A stretch of DNA of 10,234 bases, from positions 1-10,234 of the forward strand of contig JAAYZI010000140.1 of NCBI GenBank assembly GCA_012514925.1. Direction: 5' to 3'. The notes under the pieces are model-generated. The model was not told the origin of the DNA. It did no database searches and saw only the letters and a list, made by a program, of their open reading frames with translations. Positions 6,227 through 10,234 of this stretch are shown piece after piece. A program made the position numbers and the translations under genes. The first letter of the stretch is position 1; each line of letters starts with the position of its first letter. This DNA comes from Deltaproteobacteria bacterium (GTDB lineage Bacteria; Bdellovibrionota_C; UBA2361; JAAYZI01).

Positions 6227-7099
6227 ATGAAAATTCTTCTGTTTGGAGGGGGCGGTCAGCTAGGGAGCGAGATTATTAAGCGCGGCTACGATCTTAATTT
6301 CGAGGTGATCTCTCCGGTAACCTCTGAGCTTGATATCGCGGATCGCTTCCAAGTCATGTATCTGGCAAACCAGGTTAAGCCGGACTTGGTTATTAATGCA
6401 GCGGCGTACACCGCCGTGGATCAGGCCGAAGAGGAGATTCAGCGCGCCTATGCCACCAACCGTGACGGCGCTCATAATATTGCATTAGCGGCCGAGCAAT
6501 GCCAAGCGCGTTTAATACAGATTTCAACCGACTACGTCTTTGATGATACGCACAGCGAGCCTATTAAAGAGGACGCTAAGCCTAGCCCCCTTAGTGTTTA
6601 TGGTGCTTCGAAATACGCAGGAGAGCGGGCGGTTCAGGCCATTTTGGGGGATGCGGCTTTGGTGGTACGAACCTCTTCGCTGCACGGAAAGCGTGGGCAA
6701 AATTTTGTGCATACCATGATTAGGCTTTTAAGTGAGCGTGATTTGGTGCAAGTGGTAAACGATCAGATCATGTCCCCAACCTGGGCAGGCTGGCTGGCAG
6801 AAGTGTTGCTTGATTTAGGACGCATTCCGGCCCAAGGAGTGCTGCATGCTTGTGGGGCGGGTGCTGTGAGTTGGTACGATTTCGCCTGTGAGATCCGGCA
6901 GCTTGTGGCGGAGCAGCTTAAGACCAGGAGAGTGGCAAAGATTGAGCCGATCCCCGCCCGAGATTATAAGAGCCCGGCGCGTCGTCCGATTTATTCAGTC
7001 ATGGACACCGGGCGTTTAACGGGGCTCCTGGGGCGTGAACCGATTTCGTGGCGAGATGGTTTGAAAGCGCATTTGACGGAGCTGGGATATAAACTATGA
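6227..7099 (+). CDS. rfbD: dTDP-4-dehydrorhamnose reductase (RmlD/RfbD family)
   Basis: SDR-fold reductase, 290 aa, usual length; RmlD proteins make dTDP-L-rhamnose by NAD(P)H-dependent reduction of dTDP-4-keto-rhamnose. The glycine motif GGGGQLG is at 7-13, NAAAYTAVDQAE at 57-68, STDYVFD at 100-106, and the catalytic Tyr125 and Lys129 in YGASKYAGE. The substrate-side signature NDQIMSPTWAG (178-188) and RRPIYSVMDTGRL (252-264) are typical. I chose ATG 6227 because MKILLFGGGGQLG begins where family members begin; a GTG at 6209 would add six residues without support. The stop overlaps the next start by ATGA (7096-7099), so translation is coupled to manC. rmlA, rmlB and rmlC are not in the window, so its substrate must come from genes elsewhere, or it serves another keto-sugar. 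It lies 64 nt after lptD. Confidence 0.88.
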   Translation: MKILLFGGGGQLGSEIIKRGYDLNFEVISPVTSELDIADRFQVMYLANQVKPDLVINAAAYTAVDQAEEEIQRAYATNRDGAHNIALAAEQCQARLIQISTDYVFDDTHSEPIKEDAKPSPLSVYGASKYAGERAVQAILGDAALVVRTSSLHGKRGQNFVHTMIRLLSERDLVQVVNDQIMSPTWAGWLAEVLLDLGRIPAQGVLHACGAGAVSWYDFACEIRQLVAEQLKTRRVAKIEPIPARDYKSPARRPIYSVMDTGRLTGLLGREPISWRDGLKAHLTELGYKL

Positions 7100-8196
7100 A
7101 CTCGACGTTGGAAAATCGGAATCGGCAAGATGAAGGGAAGGTAAGGGTGGTGATCCTAGCGGGTGGTCAGGGGGCCCGTTTTTGGCCGGTAAGCCGCAAG
7201 CAGCATCCCAAACAGTTCCTTTCCATTAATCCCAGTGGTGAGAGTCTGATTCAGGTGACTTTGCGGCGGACGCTGCCACTAGCCAGCAGCGAAGATGCTT
7301 TGATCGTGACGAATGTGGCTCACCGTGACTTGGTCGAAAAACATCTGCCGGGGGTGCGGTTAATCTGCGAGCCGTTTGCGCGAAATACCGCCGCTGCGAT
7401 TGGCTTGGCGGCTTTATACATACGTCGTGAGAGCCCGGGCGCGGTCATGATTGTGCTTCCGGCTGATCATGCCGTGAAGGATGAAGAACGCCTTCGCAGT
7501 ACTTACCGAGCGGCGATTAAGGTTGCGCTTGAACGAGATGCTTTAGTTACGTTGGGTATTAAGCCTGAGAGTGCGCACACTGGGTATGGCTACATTAAGC
7601 GCGGCGAGCCTTTGGATGGTGAGGCTTATGAAGTGGAGGGCTTCTATGAGAAACCCTCATTGGAGCGTGCTCAGAGTTATTTTAGATCTCCCGATTTTTT
7701 TTGGAACAGCGGCATGTTTATCTGGCGAGCCGAAGTGATTTTGGCGGCGATTGCGAAGCACATGCCATCACTGCATCAGGGCTTAGCTAGAATTGAGGCG
7801 GCGCTTGGGACCCCAGACGAGCAGGGAGAGATCGCGGAGGTGTTCTCGTCGTTGGAGAGTACCTCAATAGATTTTGGAGTGCTGGAGCATGCCCAGAACT
7901 GCGTCGTAATAGCTTGTGAGCCGTTTGGCTGGAGCGATATAGGATCTTGGGATGTGTGGGCGGAGCACTTCCCAGCAGACCAAGCCGGAAATACAGTTTT
8001 GGGAGAAGGATTGTTAATTGACGCTCATGGCTGCGTTGTGCATTCTGAGCACAAGCTTACGGCTGTGTTAGGAGTCGATAATTTAATGGTGATTGAGACA
8101 GAAGATGCCCTGCTTGTGTGTCCACGTGACCAGGCTCAGGAAGTTAAGAAGATTGTAGAAATGCTGAAGGCCAAAGGACGTGAGGATCTGATTTAA
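7096..8196 (+). CDS. manC: Mannose-1-phosphate guanylyltransferase (GDP-mannose pyrophosphorylase)
   Basis: Makes GDP-mannose from GTP and mannose-1-phosphate in the cytoplasm, the precursor for Gmd just downstream. Its 366 residues form the single-domain type, without the C-terminal phosphomannose isomerase domain of the bifunctional ManC/AlgA proteins (about 480 aa). The nucleotide-binding signature is LAGGQGARFWPVSR (21-34) with PKQF (38-41). FARNTAAAIGLAA (94-106), LPADHAV (121-127), GYGYIKRG (163-170), EGFYEKP (181-187), FFWNSGMFIW (201-210), SIDFGVLE (257-264) and GWSDIGSWD (278-286) follow in the family order. A left-handed beta-helix-like tail spans about 295-345. The first 16 residues are a polar extension before the Rossmann-like core. 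It overlaps the rmlD-like gene by 4 nt. Confidence 0.92.
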   Translation: MNSTLENRNRQDEGKVRVVILAGGQGARFWPVSRKQHPKQFLSINPSGESLIQVTLRRTLPLASSEDALIVTNVAHRDLVEKHLPGVRLICEPFARNTAAAIGLAALYIRRESPGAVMIVLPADHAVKDEERLRSTYRAAIKVALERDALVTLGIKPESAHTGYGYIKRGEPLDGEAYEVEGFYEKPSLERAQSYFRSPDFFWNSGMFIWRAEVILAAIAKHMPSLHQGLARIEAALGTPDEQGEIAEVFSSLESTSIDFGVLEHAQNCVVIACEPFGWSDIGSWDVWAEHFPADQAGNTVLGEGLLIDAHGCVVHSEHKLTAVLGVDNLMVIETEDALLVCPRDQAQEVKKIVEMLKAKGREDLI

Positions 8197-8206
8197 TAGA
8201 GTCGAG

Positions 8207-8218
8207 AAGGAGAGGAGG
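8207..8218 (+). promoter_or_regulatory. Strong ribosome binding site of gmd
   Basis: AAGGAG (8207-8212) followed by AGGAGG overlapping to 8218 gives two in-register Shine-Dalgarno cores, 9 and 3 nt before ATG 8222. It is the strongest such site in the operon and suggests gmd is translated independently of manC, whose stop is 25 nt upstream. Confidence 0.6.
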
Positions 8219-8221
8219 CTT

Positions 8222-9193
8222 ATGACCCAGAAAGTTGCATTGGTTACCGGAGTGACAGGTCAGGATGGATCTTATTTAGCCGAGCTGTTGTTGGAAAAAG
8301 GCTACAAGGTTTACGGTATGGTTAGGCGCTCATCGGTGGAGAAGTTTGAGCGTATCAACCATTTGGTCGACAAGATTGAATTAGTGCAGGGCGATTTACT
8401 CGATCAGTTCTCGCTAATTTCGATTTTGCGCGAGATACGCCCGCAGGAAGTTTATAATTTAGCGGCGCAAAGTTTTGTGCCTACTAGTTGGCGGCAGCCC
8501 GTGTTGACTTCCGAATTTACGGCGATTGGAGTGACCAAGCTTTTGGAATCAATCCGGGTCGTGGATCCTGAGATTAGGTTCTATCAAGCTTCCAGTTCGG
8601 AAATGTTTGGTAAGGTGCGAGAGACTCCGCAGAATGAGCTCACTCCTTTTTATCCGCGTTCGCCCTATGGCGTGGCTAAAGTATACGGGCATTATATTAC
8701 TGTTAATTATCGCGAGTCTTACGGTCTCTTTGCAGTTTCGGGGATACTTTTTAATCACGAGTCCCCGCGGCGAGGGCTTGAGTTTGTAACCCGTAAGGTG
8801 ACTCATACTGCGGCCAAGATTAAGCTTGGTTTGGCTACAGAGCTGAGGCTTGGCAATTTGGACGCTAAGCGTGACTGGGGTTTCGCCGCCGATTATGTAC
8901 GTGCAATGTGGCAGATGTTGCAGCAGCCCGAGGCGGACGACTATGTGATTGCTACTGGCAAGACCCGCACTGTGCGTGAGCTGGTGGAGGTTGCATTTGA
9001 GAAGGTTGGTTTGGACTGGCAGAAATATGTCAAGGTGGACCAGAAATTTATCCGCCCTGCAGAGGTCGATTTATTGGTAGGAGATGCAAGTAAGGCCAAG
9101 CGCTGTTTGAATTGGGAGCCGCGCGTATCTTTTGAGGAGATGATCGGCATGATGGTAGAAAACGATCTTAAAGAACTCCAAAGGCGCAGCTAG
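8222..9193 (+). CDS. gmd: GDP-mannose 4,6-dehydratase
   Basis: Converts GDP-D-mannose to GDP-4-keto-6-deoxy-D-mannose, the branch point to GDP-L-fucose, GDP-D-rhamnose and related sugars. The 323-aa protein is an extended SDR of the shorter Gmd type. NADP-binding GVTGQDGSYLAELLL (10-24) and the VRRSS segment (34-38) are present. The catalytic elements are ASSSEMFG (123-130; Ser125 and Glu127, where E. coli has Thr and Glu) and SPYGVAKVYG (147-156; Tyr149 and Lys153). The substrate region NHESPRRG (178-185), LGNLDAKRDWGFAADYV (210-226) and RPAEVDLLVGD (278-288) match Gmd closely. The next gene, rmd, starts 5 nt after the stop, so its product should take the keto-sugar directly. Complete, no lesion. 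Confidence 0.97.
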   Translation: MTQKVALVTGVTGQDGSYLAELLLEKGYKVYGMVRRSSVEKFERINHLVDKIELVQGDLLDQFSLISILREIRPQEVYNLAAQSFVPTSWRQPVLTSEFTAIGVTKLLESIRVVDPEIRFYQASSSEMFGKVRETPQNELTPFYPRSPYGVAKVYGHYITVNYRESYGLFAVSGILFNHESPRRGLEFVTRKVTHTAAKIKLGLATELRLGNLDAKRDWGFAADYVRAMWQMLQQPEADDYVIATGKTRTVRELVEVAFEKVGLDWQKYVKVDQKFIRPAEVDLLVGDASKAKRCLNWEPRVSFEEMIGMMVENDLKELQRRS

Positions 9194-9198
9194 CTCTT

Positions 9199-10137
9199 AT
9201 GCGGGCACTGGTTACCGGAGCAGGCGGATTTGTGGGGCAGCACCTGGTGCGGCACTTGTTGGAGTGTGGCGACGAGGTGATGGGAGTGGATATGCGGGCG
9301 GCGCCGGAACTGATTGATACGGAATATACCTTCCGTGAGCTGAATGTTTGCGATGGTGAGGCCTGCGCGCGCCTGATTGGAGATTTTAAGCCAGAAGTGG
9401 TTTATCATCTTGCCGCGATTGCCTTTGTTCCAGAGGCTGAAAATAACTTTGATCGCACACTAAGTATTAACGTTGGTGGGACCAACAATATCGTGCGCAC
9501 GTGCCATCTGCTGCACTCTGGAGCGACCGTGTTGTATGTCAGCTCGGCGGAGGTTTACGGAAAATTTGAGCCAGATAAGTTGCCTCTGACTGAAGAAGCT
9601 CCCTTGCGGCCGGCTAATAACTACAGCCTCTCAAAGGTGATGGGAGAACTGGTGCTGCAGCGCTACGCTCAAGACGGGTACGTGCGTGGGGTGATTGTGC
9701 GCCCTTTTAACCATATCGGTCCCGGGCAGGACGGGCGTTTTGTGGCTTCAAGTTTTGCACAGCAGTTGGCGCAGATTGCCAAAGGTCAGGCTGAACCGGT
9801 GTTGCGCACTGGGAACTTGGAGGCTCAACGCGATTTTAGCGACGTACGTGATATAGTCAGAGGGTATCGTTTAGTGGCTCAGAAGGGAAGCGGCGTTTAC
9901 AACCTCTGTTCGGGGAGGGCGGTATCGATTCGATCCATGTTGGATATGTTGATTCAGATATCGGGTCTCCAGGTGCGGATGGAGAAGGATCCTAGCCGCA
10001 TGCGTGCTTCAGAAATTCCAGTGATGTACGGAAGCTTCGAAAAGGCCCGGCGTGAGCTTGGTTGGCAGCCGGACCACTCCTTAGAAAGTACCCTAACTGA
10101 AATCTATCAAAGCTGCCTCAAGAAATATATCCGGTAA
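9199..10137 (+). CDS. rmd: GDP-6-deoxy-D-lyxo-4-hexulose reductase (GDP-D-rhamnose forming)
   Basis: Rmd reduces the Gmd product at C4 to give GDP-D-rhamnose. This 312-aa SDR has TGAGGFVG (6-13), HLAAIAFVPEA (70-80), VSSAEVYG (114-121), Tyr142 and Lys146 in NYSLSK, RPFNHIGPGQ (168-177), RDFSDVRDIV (211-220) and DPSRMRASE (264-272). FNHIGPGQ, AFVPEA and DP-RMR-E recall Pseudomonas Rmd much more than the fucose synthase WcaG/Fcl, which favours D-rhamnose over L-fucose as product. The start is 5 nt after gmd with only AAGG 14 nt upstream, so translation is probably coupled to gmd. GDP-6-deoxy-D-talose synthase is a close relative with the same substrate and cannot be excluded by reading alone. 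Confidence 0.87.
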   Translation: MRALVTGAGGFVGQHLVRHLLECGDEVMGVDMRAAPELIDTEYTFRELNVCDGEACARLIGDFKPEVVYHLAAIAFVPEAENNFDRTLSINVGGTNNIVRTCHLLHSGATVLYVSSAEVYGKFEPDKLPLTEEAPLRPANNYSLSKVMGELVLQRYAQDGYVRGVIVRPFNHIGPGQDGRFVASSFAQQLAQIAKGQAEPVLRTGNLEAQRDFSDVRDIVRGYRLVAQKGSGVYNLCSGRAVSIRSMLDMLIQISGLQVRMEKDPSRMRASEIPVMYGSFEKARRELGWQPDHSLESTLTEIYQSCLKKYIR

Positions 10138-10155
10138 CTGTTCACGCGTGGAATC

Positions 10156-10185
10156 AATTTCACTTTCTCCAGAGAAAGTAAAATT
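10156..10185. repeat. 30-bp imperfect palindrome downstream of rmd
   Basis: ACTTTCTC (10162-10169) and GAGAAAGT (10172-10179) are perfect arms around a CA centre. After one mismatch, AATTT (10156-10160) and AAATT (10181-10185) extend the stem by five pairs. It lies 18 nt after the rmd stop. No clear T-run follows the plus-strand arm, so it is either a weak 3'-end structure or a two-fold symmetric operator for what comes next. The rest of 10138-10234 holds no recognisable gene. Confidence 0.5.
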
Positions 10186-10234
10186 TATGCAAACGGATAC
10201 CATCACACAGACAGTGTTAGATTTTTTCATATAA

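Noticed and set aside
10156..10185. Intrinsic terminator for the sugar operon.
   Set aside because: The stem is good but AT-rich, and the following AAAATTTATG lacks a run of T on the plus strand.

Overview
The window looks like chromosomal DNA from a Gram-negative bacterium with an LPS-containing outer membrane. It carries lptD, bacterial-type accD and pgk, and a run of nucleotide-sugar genes. By eye the G+C content is slightly above half. The mix (a FlgM-like small protein, accD followed closely by lptD, a D-rhamnose-type Rmd) would fit a deltaproteobacterial or Bdellovibrionota-like lineage, but that placement is an inference from gene content and could be wrong. There is no tRNA, rRNA, CRISPR array, insertion sequence or phage gene that I can see.

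Left arm (1-2327, all on the minus strand). In order of transcription this holds pgk (divergent phosphoglycerate kinase), a 239-bp gap rich in inverted repeats, a 52-residue FlgM-like protein with a good ribosome binding site, a 76-bp gap with a G8 run and a hairpin, and the first 223 codons of a multi-pass membrane protein. That last protein has an HELKH zinc-protease motif of M50 type and runs off the left edge.

Centre (2328-2733). A 406-bp divergent intergenic region separates pgk from accD. It has an AT-rich half near pgk, a purine/G-rich tract, and then about 170 bp dense in inverted repeats just before accD. It could be a structured leader or a small RNA; I could not match it to a known family.

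Right arm (2734-10137, all on the plus strand, tightly packed). accD (carboxyltransferase beta subunit) is followed 15 nt later by lptD (LPS translocon barrel), then after 64 nt by four sugar-nucleotide genes: rmlD-like, manC, gmd and rmd. The last three form a complete route from mannose-1-phosphate to GDP-D-rhamnose. The rmlD-like gene would supply dTDP-L-rhamnose, but its rmlABC partners are not in the window. Together the genes link fatty-acid supply, LPS export and deoxysugar supply, consistent with outer-membrane and O-antigen biogenesis.

Tail (10138-10234). 97 bp with a 30-bp imperfect palindrome and no recognisable gene.

I found no clear new multi-gene system. The points most worth checking are the pgk with several altered active-site positions, the minimal FlgM-like protein beside an M50-like protease, and the structured region before accD.
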